A stretch of DNA of 64,000 bases. It comes from Leptofilum sp965223285 (GTDB lineage Bacteria; Chloroflexota; Anaerolineae; Promineifilales; Promineifilaceae). Position numbers and translations under genes: made by a program. The notes under the pieces are model-generated. The model was not told where the DNA came from and made no database searches. It saw nothing but the letters and a program-made list of their open reading frames with translations. Shown here one piece after another: positions 49,135 to 57,316 of the stretch. Within the stretch, counting starts at the first letter, position 1, and each line of letters starts with the position of its first letter. The stretch covers positions 2,914,001-2,978,000 of the forward strand of contig NZ_OZ244997.1 in NCBI RefSeq assembly GCF_965223285.1, given 5' to 3'.

Positions 49135-52100
49135 ATGCCAAAACCCACCCGCATCATCAAATGGCGCGTTCGGCGTCAGCAGCGCCGGCAGCGCAGCGGA
49201 CTCAACGTTTTTCGTTGGGTGAGTGTGATTGTGTTGGGTTTGGCAACGGCCGTCTTCACCTTCATTTTGCTGGGGGCTGTGGGGGGTACGGCCGTCTTCG
49301 CCAGCTTTACGCGCGATTTGCCTAACTTCACCGAGCTGGAACAGTTAGGGCGAGATAGCAGCGCCACCTTCGAGACCAGCAAAATCTACGCCTGGGGCCA
49401 GCCAACCGCCGATGGCCAGCGCGACCTCACCCTTATCTACGAAATCATAGACCCGCTCGGCGGCGACCGCCAGTGGCTGCCCCTCGACCAAACGCCGCAG
49501 CAGCTTATCGACGCCACCGTCGCCATTGAGGACCGTACCTTTTGGACCAATCAAGGTTTCGACATGATCGGCATTGGCCGCGCCTTCAACGAATACATTT
49601 TGCAGGGCGGCGAGATTCAGGGCGGTTCCTCCATCACCCAGCAGGTGGTCAAAAACAATCTTATCGAACCGGAACGGCGCATTGTGGGCGAGGTGGGCTT
49701 GGACGACTACCAGCGCAAGCTGGAAGAGCTGCTGCTGGCCCGGCAGGTGGCCGAGAATTACAGCAAAGAGCAAATTTTAGAATGGTATCTCAACACCAAC
49801 TTTTACGGCAATCTGGCCTACGGCATTGAAGCCGCCGCCCGCATTTACTTCGACAAACCCGCCGCCGAACTGACCCTGGCTGAAGCCGCAATGCTGGCCG
49901 CCATTCCCCAATCTCCCGCGCTGAACCCCATCAACAACCCGGAAGCGGCCAAAGCGCGGCAGGAGTTGGTGTTGGATGCGATGGTGCGGGAGGGGATGAT
50001 TAGTGCGGAAACGGCCGAATCTACCAAAGTCCTCCCCGTCCCCGTCGTCAACGCTATTACTGACCGCTTCGACATTATTGCCCCCCATTTTGCCCTGTAC
50101 GTGCAGCAGCAGCTAGAGCAGATGTTTGGCCCGGAACTGGTGCTGGGCGGCGGCTTGCGCGTTTACACCACCCTCGATCTCACCACCCAGCAGCAGGCAG
50201 AATGCGTCGCCCGCGCTCACGTTAACCGCCTTTCAGGCGTCATAGGCCCCGGCCTGCCCGCCGACGAGCAATCTAGCTGCGCCGCCCTCAATTTTTTGCC
50301 GCCGCTGCGACCCGGTGATGAGGGTGTGGATCATGAGGTGGGGAATGCGGCCGTACTCATGCTAGACCCCCGCACCGCCGAAATCAAAGCCATGGTCGGC
50401 AGCCTGAACTATTGGGACGAAAGCATCGACGGCTCGTTTAACGTCGCCGTAGACGGCCTGCGCCAGCCCGGCTCCGCCTTCAAGCCATTCACCTACCTCA
50501 CCGCCCTCAGCCAGGGCTACTCCGCCGCCAGCATGGTGCTGGATGTAGAAACTGACTTTAGCGAAGCCAACAACGGCATTCCCTATGTACCGCAAAACTA
50601 TGACCGCCAATTTCACGGCCCGATGCGCTTGCGCCAGGCACTAGCCAACAGCTACAACGTCCCTGCCGTGCAGGTGATGAGCTGGGTCGGCGTGAACAAA
50701 GTCCTCCGTACCGCTCACAGCCTGGGCATCAACAGCCTGGATCAGGGCAGCGGCAGCTATGGCCTCTCCCTCACCCTCGGCGGGGGCGAGGTGTCCTTGC
50801 TGGATATGGTGTACGCTTTTTCGGTGATGGACAACATGGGCGTGATGGTCGGCCAGCCCCGTCCGGCGGAGCAAATCCGCCCCGGCTACCGCACGCTAGA
50901 CCCCGTTGCCATCCTGCGCGTGGAGGACCAAAACGGCAACGTTTTGTACGAATACAATCAGCCCCAGCGGCGCGAAATCCTCACCGCCCAACTGGCCTAC
51001 GTCATGAACGATATGCTATCGGATCGCAGCGCGCGCTGCGCGGGCTTTGGCTGCCCCAACGTGTTGGAACTGCCAGACAATCGCCCCGCCGCAGCCAAAA
51101 CCGGCACCACCAACGACTTCCGCGACGGCTGGACCATTGGCTACACGCCGCAGCTGGTCACCGGCGTCTGGATTGGCAACAGCGACAACAGCCCGATGCA
51201 AGATGTGCCCGGTTCCAAAGGCGCGGCGCCCATCTGGAATGCCCTCATGAGTTGGGCGTTGCAGGATGAACCGCTAGAAAATTGGCCGCGCCCCACGGGC
51301 ATCGTGGAACAGCCAGTGTGCAATCTGTCTGGCCTGCTGCCCACCTCCTTCTGCCCCACCGTCTCGGAGATTTTTATTGACGGCACGCAACCGACCATTT
51401 TTGACAATATGTACCAGGAGTTTGCCATCAACCGGGAGACGGGCCGCTTGGCGACGATTTACACGCCGCCAGAGCTAATCGACCGGGAGCTATTTGTGGT
51501 TTACCCGGACGCCGCCGCCGACTGGGTGCGCGAAAACGAAATCCCGCAGCCGCCGGACGAGTACGACACGATCACCGCGCCGGACAGCCCGGATGAGAAC
51601 ATTCGCATCAGTGCGCCCGCGCCGTTTGCCTTTGTGCAGGGGCAGGTGGTGATTACCGGCACCGCCCGCAGTGACAATTTTGCCTTTTACCGATTGGCCT
51701 ATTTTGAAGGATTGACGCCCGACAATCTGCAAACGCTGGCGGATAATGTGACCGAGCCACGCGAAAATGCGGAGCTGGCCGTGTGGGATGTGTCTGGGCT
51801 GCAAGGGTTGTACACGCTGCTGCTGACGGTGGTGCGCCAGGACGGCGGCTTTGAGGAGTACAGCGTCCAGGTGACGGTGGACAACACGCCGCCCACGGCC
51901 GAAATTCTCTTCCCCCTGCCTGACCAGCAAATCTTCACCGACGAGGAGTGGGTGATTGTGCAGGCGCAGGTGGCGGATGATGTGTCGCTAAACCGGGTAG
52001 AGTTTTATGTGGACGGGGCGGAGGTGCCGTTTGCCATCAGCACGGTGCCGCCATTTACGGAAAAGTGGGACATTCCGGGGCCTGGTTGTCACAGTTTCCG

Positions 52101-52179
52101 GGTGGTGGCTGTTGATGCGGCTGGGAATGTGAGTGGGGGGGATACGGCCGTATCCGTCTGTCTCGTGGAACGGAATTGA
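49135..52179 (+). CDS. Class A penicillin-binding protein with C-terminal Ig-like domains
   Basis: A 1014-residue peptidoglycan synthase. It has a basic cytoplasmic start, one membrane anchor (~residues 25-55), a GT51 glycosyltransferase domain (VAIEDRTFWTNQGFDMIG near residue 130; GGSSITQQVVKN) and a transpeptidase domain with SAFK (~445), SYN in ANSYNVPAVQ and KTGT (~655). Beyond the usual end two beta-sandwich domains (~820-1010) resemble bacterial Ig-like modules (VQGQVVITGTARSDNFAFY; VDNTPPTAEILFPLPDQQI). They may bind wall or surface glycans. GGAGAGAG precedes the ATG. Confidence 0.95.
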   Translation: MPKPTRIIKWRVRRQQRRQRSGLNVFRWVSVIVLGLATAVFTFILLGAVGGTAVFASFTRDLPNFTELEQLGRDSSATFETSKIYAWGQPTADGQRDLTLIYEIIDPLGGDRQWLPLDQTPQQLIDATVAIEDRTFWTNQGFDMIGIGRAFNEYILQGGEIQGGSSITQQVVKNNLIEPERRIVGEVGLDDYQRKLEELLLARQVAENYSKEQILEWYLNTNFYGNLAYGIEAAARIYFDKPAAELTLAEAAMLAAIPQSPALNPINNPEAAKARQELVLDAMVREGMISAETAESTKVLPVPVVNAITDRFDIIAPHFALYVQQQLEQMFGPELVLGGGLRVYTTLDLTTQQQAECVARAHVNRLSGVIGPGLPADEQSSCAALNFLPPLRPGDEGVDHEVGNAAVLMLDPRTAEIKAMVGSLNYWDESIDGSFNVAVDGLRQPGSAFKPFTYLTALSQGYSAASMVLDVETDFSEANNGIPYVPQNYDRQFHGPMRLRQALANSYNVPAVQVMSWVGVNKVLRTAHSLGINSLDQGSGSYGLSLTLGGGEVSLLDMVYAFSVMDNMGVMVGQPRPAEQIRPGYRTLDPVAILRVEDQNGNVLYEYNQPQRREILTAQLAYVMNDMLSDRSARCAGFGCPNVLELPDNRPAAAKTGTTNDFRDGWTIGYTPQLVTGVWIGNSDNSPMQDVPGSKGAAPIWNALMSWALQDEPLENWPRPTGIVEQPVCNLSGLLPTSFCPTVSEIFIDGTQPTIFDNMYQEFAINRETGRLATIYTPPELIDRELFVVYPDAAADWVRENEIPQPPDEYDTITAPDSPDENIRISAPAPFAFVQGQVVITGTARSDNFAFYRLAYFEGLTPDNLQTLADNVTEPRENAELAVWDVSGLQGLYTLLLTVVRQDGGFEEYSVQVTVDNTPPTAEILFPLPDQQIFTDEEWVIVQAQVADDVSLNRVEFYVDGAEVPFAISTVPPFTEKWDIPGPGCHSFRVVAVDAAGNVSGGDTAVSVCLVERN

Positions 52180-52228
52180 TGTTATTGGGTAGATATTTTC
52201 AACATGCAAAAGTGTAGTTGAGAAATTT

Positions 52229-52969
52229 ATGAATAAAGAAACTGATCAGCATGTGCCTGAATGGGCAGTTTGGCTAAAAGACATAGATATTATTGCCGCC
52301 ATCATAATTATTATCATAGGTCTAATTACAATATTCTTGTTTGAAAATTCGCTAACTGGTATTAGCTTCACTTTGTCTATCGTAGTAGTTTATCTAGCAA
52401 CAATACGACCAGTGGTTAGAAAACCTCGACTAACTTTTTTTATCGACAAAGTTCGATGCTCTGCGCCTACGGAACAAGGAGATACAGCAAGTTGGTTTAT
52501 GCGGTTAGGGATTGTTAATTATGGCTTAACAGCCGCAGACAAGTGCGTAGGTCGAATTGTCAGTATATGGACAGAAACTGGTGAACAACTTGAAAAGTTT
52601 GACCCCCTAACTCTCTATTGGGCAAGGCAAGACGGCAATCACACAGGTTTCAGCCCTATAAATATTCAGGGCTATTACGATTTTGAGTATCTCGATATCG
52701 GACAGGTGAAGCAAAATAACTTAACTCCGATAACCTTACGAGTTGTGCTTGAACCACCAATGATTCTTTCAAAGGGGGGAAATAATTCTCCATCACCAGG
52801 TTCGACCCCTTCTTTGAGACCTGGTACTTATTTTATTCGAGTTGCAGTATATGCAGAGGAGGCAAATATTCCTCCCACTTGGCTGGAGATTACTTGTTCT
52901 GAAAAAATCTCTGAATGTGGTGAATTTGTTCCTTGTAGTATTCGAAGGGGCAAACCTAATTTTGTATAA
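52229..52969 (+). CDS. Unknown protein with two N-terminal membrane segments
   Basis: A 246-residue protein. Two hydrophobic segments (IDIIAAIIIIIIGLITIFLF and LTGISFTLSIVVVYLATI) near residues 18-62 are followed by a soluble beta-rich domain (LTFFIDKVRCSAPTEQ ... FMRLGIVNYGLTAADKCVGRIVSIW). The domain resembles in outline small Ig-like modules in membrane defence or stress genes, but no family is recognised. Codons are A+T-rich and the palindrome is absent, unlike the PBP gene before it. Confidence 0.65.
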   Translation: MNKETDQHVPEWAVWLKDIDIIAAIIIIIIGLITIFLFENSLTGISFTLSIVVVYLATIRPVVRKPRLTFFIDKVRCSAPTEQGDTASWFMRLGIVNYGLTAADKCVGRIVSIWTETGEQLEKFDPLTLYWARQDGNHTGFSPINIQGYYDFEYLDIGQVKQNNLTPITLRVVLEPPMILSKGGNNSPSPGSTPSLRPGTYFIRVAVYAEEANIPPTWLEITCSEKISECGEFVPCSIRRGKPNFV

Positions 52970-53011
52970 AGCTCAATAGGTGAATAATCTTCTGGTATTT
53001 TAGAGTGCATT

Positions 53012-54001
53012 TCAGCGGTTTTCTCGAACGCTGTTCAGCTCCTCGGCTACACGAGATATAATCTGGTTAGTAGACAAAGTCTTGTGGATTTGCGGAGTGA
53101 GTTGATACCATTCTTGCTTACGTTGATATTTTTTTGCACCGTAAGAAGCCCCAGAAGACACAATACCAGCGAGTGACGTTACATTGCCAAGAATCGGAAT
53201 CAAACCAATTACCTCCAACACTGTAGAGGTTGCATCAAAAAATCCAGCAGCCTTAGCAGAAATACCGGATTTATTAATCGATTCATGAATGAGTTCAAGA
53301 AGTCGCTGTTTGACATTTGATTCATCTTTAAATCCGTGCACCAGAGAAACAAAATCGTCCGCGTAGCTACGGAGGTCTTTGTCAGCCTTGAGTTCATATA
53401 CAGAATCTAGGGTACGAGGATTAAAAATTAGCCCAGATATGTCAATATAATCTTCGATTGCTTTGAGAGAAGATTCCGACACCGTGCCTACTTCCCTATT
53501 TGACTCATCAAGTTCAGCCATCCTTTGAATAAGTGCTCGTCTTCCACCAGAGCATATTACTGGGCATCCATACATTTTAGCTAGCCGTATTTCATAACGA
53601 GTGTCTCTTAGAATTTGTTGCCAATTTTGCTTGGGCACCCTCCGTAAAATTGTATTTATGACCGAATCAGACATATCTTTGTTGACCTGATCCGTAATTT
53701 CACCTTGCGCACTATACCAATCTTCAAAAGGTGAATAAATGCCCAGTTCCTTATTTTCATACCCTCGTTCAGTTTCCCAGCTTGCCATATCTGGCAAAGG
53801 ATTATCAACAGGTTTAATAATGATTTCTTTATATAGTACAGCAAGCGTGAGACTCAAATCTAACAATTCACGGTAATTTTTACCATACAAAGTCAAGTAA
53901 TAAGGATGGTTAGAATCCGTATGGTGTGCACCTAATTCATCTGCGAAGAAAGCGTAAAGTGAGCCTGAAAACGGATAACTGAGGATGATCTGATTGGACA
54001 T
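53012..54001 (-). CDS. Unknown protein, 329 residues
   Basis: No family is recognised. The protein is mostly helical, begins SNQIILSYPFSGSLYAFFAD and has one hydrophobic, glycine-rich segment near residues 265-290 (VLEVIGLIPILGNVTSLAGIVSSGAS) that may insert in or cross a membrane. It converges with the unknown membrane-protein gene. A+T-rich codons and lack of ACGGCCGT mark both as probably acquired. Repeat copy A of the neighbouring module row begins 115 bp before its start codon. Confidence 0.65.
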   Translation of the reverse strand: MSNQIILSYPFSGSLYAFFADELGAHHTDSNHPYYLTLYGKNYRELLDLSLTLAVLYKEIIIKPVDNPLPDMASWETERGYENKELGIYSPFEDWYSAQGEITDQVNKDMSDSVINTILRRVPKQNWQQILRDTRYEIRLAKMYGCPVICSGGRRALIQRMAELDESNREVGTVSESSLKAIEDYIDISGLIFNPRTLDSVYELKADKDLRSYADDFVSLVHGFKDESNVKQRLLELIHESINKSGISAKAAGFFDATSTVLEVIGLIPILGNVTSLAGIVSSGASYGAKKYQRKQEWYQLTPQIHKTLSTNQIISRVAEELNSVRENR

Positions 54002-54115
54002 TTTCGACCTCTATAGTTCCTTATCCCGCCGTAGTATTTTATTAGCGAGAAAATTCATTTTGCTACAATTGGCGGCGCAAATTGCGAAAGCTATGCTATT
54101 CATGTTTTGGTGGGA

Positions 54116-54178
54116 TACGGCCGTATCTCCACCCCTCTCACCTCACCCCAACCAACTGGCAAATGGGAAACGGCCGTT
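54116..54178 (-). repeat. Module-end repeat, copy A
   Basis: Two ACGGCCGT sites (54117, 54170) flank the shared core CCCCAACCAACTGGCAAATG. It begins seven bases after the stop of the DUF6398 gene on the minus strand. Confidence 0.85.
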
Positions 54179-54185
54179 GCCCAAT

Positions 54186-55142
54186 TTAGCCCAAATGCGA
54201 GTTTGCACAATCCAAACAAACATACCCCTTGCTTGAGATTGAATACCCATCCTCCGCCAAGCGAATGACGCGATTGCACTGGCTACAATGCGTTGGCTCA
54301 TAGCTTGGTGGGCTTTTGAGTGGCTCAAAATTGTATTCATTTGTGCCGTAGTAAACGTACATTTCCGTTTCCATCATATCAAGACAGGCTTGGCAATCCT
54401 GCCAGCGCCCTTCATGATCTTCATGCCAATGGGCGGCGCAAAGCGTATAGCGATCATGGTTGCGATAGCAGCTATTACGCGCGTAAGAAAACATCACATA
54501 GGTATCCGCATCATCGCAAATCCAGTTATTGCAGCAAGGTGTGCGTATCAAGTTCTCCACATTGCCACACAGCTTGCACTGCTTAACCCCTTCCGCAATC
54601 GGTTGAATCGATTTTGACATGCCTTCTGGTTCATCCGCATCAACGTATGGGATGATTCCTGCCTCAGCTAGCATTTGCTGCATTTCGTATGGAAATGAGC
54701 GAGCGTCCACAATAAAGCCATCCGGCGTTTGCACCATCCAGGCCATTGAATTCATCTCCATGAGACTCGGTAAGGTCCATTCAGGATCAAATTGATACAT
54801 ATCGAACATCTTGCGAATTTGAAGGGACTTGCTGGAGCCAGTTGCTTCACTGACGTTAAAAAGTTTCCACAGGTCACGCACCCTCATGCTTGGCTCAAAG
54901 CTTTGGTCTGAAAGAAAGTTGACCAGCCCTAAAGCATGGACGATACCCGCAGCCCAGCTTTTTGCTTGTCCCCGCGCAATGGGAGACGGCCGTTTTCGAG
55001 CAAGGGCAGCCGCTAAATAACGGGCATATTCAGCATACTCTTGGTCAAGATGCGCGTTGCAAACTGCATCAGTTAATTCAGTAATAGCCTCAAATTTCGG
55101 CTTCAACTGTTTGGGAACGCGTGATGATTTTTTCTTAGCCAT
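54186..55142 (-). CDS. DUF6398-type protein with C-terminal zinc-ribbon region
   Basis: A 318-residue protein. Residues ~15-120 match the DUF6398 pattern (LDQEYAEYARYLAAALARKRPSPIARGQAKSWAAGIVHALGLVNFLSDQ), with a helix-turn-helix-like RVRDLWKLFNVSEATGSSKSLQIRKMF. The second half has many Cys/His pairs (CKLCGN, TPCCNNWICDD, CSQCNR, CLDCANSHLG) suited to two or more zinc sites. Function is unknown; nucleic-acid binding is plausible. It occupies one unit of the repeat-delimited row of toxin-antitoxin modules. Confidence 0.8.
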   Translation of the reverse strand: MAKKKSSRVPKQLKPKFEAITELTDAVCNAHLDQEYAEYARYLAAALARKRPSPIARGQAKSWAAGIVHALGLVNFLSDQSFEPSMRVRDLWKLFNVSEATGSSKSLQIRKMFDMYQFDPEWTLPSLMEMNSMAWMVQTPDGFIVDARSFPYEMQQMLAEAGIIPYVDADEPEGMSKSIQPIAEGVKQCKLCGNVENLIRTPCCNNWICDDADTYVMFSYARNSCYRNHDRYTLCAAHWHEDHEGRWQDCQACLDMMETEMYVYYGTNEYNFEPLKSPPSYEPTHCSQCNRVIRLAEDGYSISSKGYVCLDCANSHLG

Positions 55143-55217
55143 CTGCGCAACTCCTTATTCTAGTTGTCTCACCCAGCTCGTTTACTACAATTTTATCTGA
55201 AGAAGAAAGCGACCGGG

Positions 55218-55276
55218 TACGGCCATATCCTCCCCACACCTCACCCCAACCAACTGGCAAATGAGAAACGGCCGTT
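55218..55276 (-). repeat. Module-end repeat, copy B
   Basis: ACGGCCAT at the left and ACGGCCGT at the right flank CCCCAACCAACTGGCAAATG. A further ACGGCCGT lies 30 bases on. It follows the hicB end. Confidence 0.85.
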
Positions 55277-55334
55277 CAGGACACACTTTTGCGCTGGGAA
55301 ACGGCCGTTTTTTGGAATCCTCACATAGCTTTTT

Positions 55335-55556
55335 CTAAGCAAACATCAAGCGACCTTTCGGTTCTGGAATCGGCCGTCCCAGAGCTTGAGCGGTTTCTAT
55401 CCATTCATCAATAATGGTTTCCAGATTGCTCAAAACTTCGCCATGCGTTCCACCATCGGCGGCACAGCCAGGCAGCTCAGGAACTTCGGCAATAAAAGCT
55501 TTGTCTTCATCGCTCCAATAAATAATTACTTCGTATTTGTATTTACTCATCATCAC
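55335..55556 (-). CDS. hicB: HicB-type antitoxin
   Basis: A 73-residue RNase H-like partial fold: YKYEVIIYWSDEDKAFIAEVPELPGCAADGGTHGEVLSNLETIIDEWIETAQALGRPIPEP, the classic HicB pattern. The C-terminal DNA-binding domain found in longer HicB proteins is missing, as is common for this short type. It neutralises the HicA ribonuclease encoded upstream; the two genes overlap by 14 bases. Three adjacent ATG codons make the exact start uncertain. Confidence 0.93.
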   Translation of the reverse strand: MMMSKYKYEVIIYWSDEDKAFIAEVPELPGCAADGGTHGEVLSNLETIIDEWIETAQALGRPIPEPKGRLMFA

Positions 55557-55806
55557 CCTCGTCGGCTAGCTTGTAGCGCAAAATGATATTGCGGACTTGT
55601 TTAACCTGATAAGCCTTTGCCTTGCTGCGCTTCGGCTGCAAGTTCAGGATTTCCTCTACGTCACTTCTTGTAAAAATATGATGGCTGCCCTTAATTCTCT
55701 CGTTAAAACCTAGATGATGCAGCACCAGGCACAGATCGTTGAAGGAAATATTGGCATCTGATGTACCTCGCATAACCTTTAGAAGTATTTTTTCTTTCTT
55801 GCCCAT
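55543..55806 (-). CDS. hicA: HicA-type mRNA interferase toxin
   Basis: An 87-residue double-stranded RNA-binding-like toxin. LKVMRGTSDANISFNDLCLVLHHLGFNERIKGSHHIFTRSDVEEILNLQP contains the catalytic histidine in the GSHH motif. The C-terminal YQVKQVRNIILRYKL is typical. The longer ~87-residue form is common beside short HicB proteins. It is the first gene of its module, preceded by repeat copy C at about 90 bp. Confidence 0.93.
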   Translation of the reverse strand: MGKKEKILLKVMRGTSDANISFNDLCLVLHHLGFNERIKGSHHIFTRSDVEEILNLQPKRSKAKAYQVKQVRNIILRYKLADEGDDE

Positions 55807-55896
55807 GCCTGGAGTTTATCATATTTGGTCAATTTTCTATTAGGGTCGCAATTATGTTAACAGAAAGCTGATTTAGAATCTACATTTTAGAACGAG

Positions 55897-55955
55897 CACG
55901 GCCGTATCCCCCCCACACCTCACCCCAACCAACTGGCAAATGGGAAATGGCCATG
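55897..55955 (-). repeat. Module-end repeat, copy C
   Basis: ACGGCCGT at 55898 and a decayed right palindrome ATGGCCAT flank CCCCAACCAACTGGCAAATG. It starts four bases after the DUF5615 gene ends. Confidence 0.85.
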
Positions 55956-55959
55956 GACT

Positions 55960-56289
55960 TTACAAAAATTCCACGTGATTTTCCATTTCCTCAGCCGAAA
56001 GCACCTGAAAAATGAAGTGCAAGCCACGCACCATGTAGCCAATGGATTGTTTTGGCTGCACAAAAACGATCCCGGCGTGTTGCACACCCTGAGCATGAAG
56101 TGCCAAGAAATCGTCATCTTGCGTTATCAAAACACGCTGTTCCTGCGCGGCAAAAGCCAACTGCTCTCCATCAGCAGCACCCAGCAAGCCCGCTTGTGGC
56201 GTACTCAAGACATCCACACGACGACGCTTTAGCCCGGCAATAACAGCCGCCGGGATATGTTCATCTGTTTGGAACCGAATCTCACTCAT
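55960..56289 (-). CDS. DUF5615 PIN-like toxin
   Basis: A 109-residue PIN-like (Mut7-C related) nuclease. IRFQTDEHIPAAVIAGLKRRRVDV has the first acid, AFAAQEQRVLITQDDDFLALHAQG the Asp cluster, and HAGIVFVQPKQSIG the core strand. It overlaps the DUF433 antitoxin gene by eight bases, a standard pairing. It is expected to cut RNA when not neutralised. It is the second gene of its module, followed at once by repeat copy C. Confidence 0.9.
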   Translation of the reverse strand: MSEIRFQTDEHIPAAVIAGLKRRRVDVLSTPQAGLLGAADGEQLAFAAQEQRVLITQDDDFLALHAQGVQHAGIVFVQPKQSIGYMVRGLHFIFQVLSAEEMENHVEFL

Positions 56290-56584
56290 TAAACTGAATG
56301 GGTAGTTTGGAAGGAATCTTCTTTTTCATTTCGGCAACGAGGGTTTCACTGGCTTTAATTGCCTCGTCAATTTCGACTGGATTGTTGTGGTAGTAAGCTA
56401 ATGCGGCATAAATCTCAGCTAATGTTAAATCGTATTCAGTGGCAATTTCATCGGCACTCATCCCCAACCATTCGTGCCAGATGACAATGTTCTGCACCGC
56501 AATGCGCCGTCCCGCAATGCGGGGCTTGCCGCCTATCACGCCTTCTGTCTTTTCGATATAATGGTCTAGCGTTTGTACAGTCAT
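56282..56584 (-). CDS. DUF433 antitoxin
   Basis: About 100 residues. YIEKTEGVIGGKPRIAGRRIAVQNIVIWHEWLGMSADEIATEYDLTLAEIYAALAYYHNNPVEID is the DUF433 winged-helix pattern. It pairs with the DUF5615 nuclease encoded next. The start is set at ATG 56584 (GCGGGGAAA upstream); a TTG six codons earlier lies in frame. The protein probably represses its own promoter. Confidence 0.9.
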   Translation of the reverse strand: MTVQTLDHYIEKTEGVIGGKPRIAGRRIAVQNIVIWHEWLGMSADEIATEYDLTLAEIYAALAYYHNNPVEIDEAIKASETLVAEMKKKIPSKLPIQFNE

Positions 56585-56667
56585 ATCTGTTTCCCCGCTC
56601 AAATTTGATGCAGCAACTTACATCTAATCAACTTCACATCAAGATTATACTCGATTTTTTGGAAATC

Positions 56668-56710
56668 TCGCCTCTCCCCCCAACCAACTGGCAAATGGGA
56701 AACGGCCGTC
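56668..56710 (-). repeat. Module-end repeat, copy D (short)
   Basis: CCCCAACCAACTGGCAAATG followed by ACGGCCGT. The outer palindrome present in copies A-C is missing. It lies 36 bases after the higA end. Confidence 0.85.
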
Positions 56711-56745
56711 CTAAAACCCCGCTAACCATGCCAATTTGAACCAAA

Positions 56746-57042
56746 TCATACTGATGCCAAGACTTTGACCTCTGCCTCTAATCGGTTGCCCAACGTCATT
56801 TTTGCCTTTTCAATCTCATAGTGGGTCTGGATGCCTGTCCAGAACTCAACCGACATACCAAAGTAACGCGCCAGTCGCAAGGCCGTGTCGGCACTAATGC
56901 CGCGTTCGCCGCGAACAATTTTGCTAATACGCATGGCGGGCACGCCTATATCTTTTGCCAGGCGATATTGGCTAATTTCCATGGGCTTCAGAAATTCTTC
57001 CTGTAAAATCGCACCAGGATGGATGGGAGGATACTCTCTCAT
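56746..57042 (-). CDS. higA: HigA-type antitoxin (XRE family)
   Basis: A 98-residue HigA/VapI protein: MREYPPIHPGAILQEEFLKPMEISQYRLAKDIGVPAMRISKIVRGERGISADTALRLARYFGMSVEFWTGIQTHYEIEKA. The HTH lies at ~25-60. It binds both the HigB toxin and the operator of its own operon. ATG 57042 is favoured by GAGGTG six bases upstream; a GTG three codons earlier overlaps that site. It follows the toxin gene, the usual reversed HigBA order. Confidence 0.95.
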   Translation of the reverse strand: MREYPPIHPGAILQEEFLKPMEISQYRLAKDIGVPAMRISKIVRGERGISADTALRLARYFGMSVEFWTGIQTHYEIEKAKMTLGNRLEAEVKVLASV

Positions 57043-57052
57043 AATTATCACC

Positions 57053-57316
57053 TCAATGATAATCCACTATTTCAACAGCATAAACACCATCTTCGCGCCA
57101 TTCAAAGCAAATTCGCCACTGATCGTTGATACAAATGCTGTGCCGCCCTGCACGATCACCCTTTAATGCTTCCAGCCGATTCGCTGGCGGAACGCGAAGA
57201 TCATTCAAATTTGTGGCGCGATGAAGCATGATCAATTTTCGTTCAGCAATTCGCTGGATAGTGTGAGGCAATTTTTTGGAGAAACGGCCGTTCCACCAAT
57301 CTACCTCATTCTTCAT
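57053..57316 (-). CDS. higB: HigB-type mRNA interferase toxin
   Basis: About 87 residues, RelE fold. SKKLPHTIQRIAERKLIMLHRATNLNDLRVPPANRLEALKGDRAGRHSICINDQWRICFEWREDGVYAVEIVDYH is the well-known HigB sequence pattern. The usual first strand (IKSFxD...) is replaced by MKNEVDWWNGR, where NGR is encoded by an ACGGCCGT site; the N-terminus may have been altered by it. An in-frame extension to 57412 lacks family similarity. The start overlaps the end of the upstream unknown gene. Confidence 0.9.
   Translation of the reverse strand: MKNEVDWWNGRFSKKLPHTIQRIAERKLIMLHRATNLNDLRVPPANRLEALKGDRAGRHSICINDQWRICFEWREDGVYAVEIVDYH

Noticed and set aside
54116..56710. attC sites of a classical integron
   Set aside because: The layout fits, but the repeats lack a complete GTTRRRY / RYYYAAC pair, and no integrase gene is in the window. 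Kept only as a cassette-like array.
54116..56710. CRISPR array
   Set aside because: Only four repeats, spaced 0.7-1.1 kb apart with genes between them; no cas genes.
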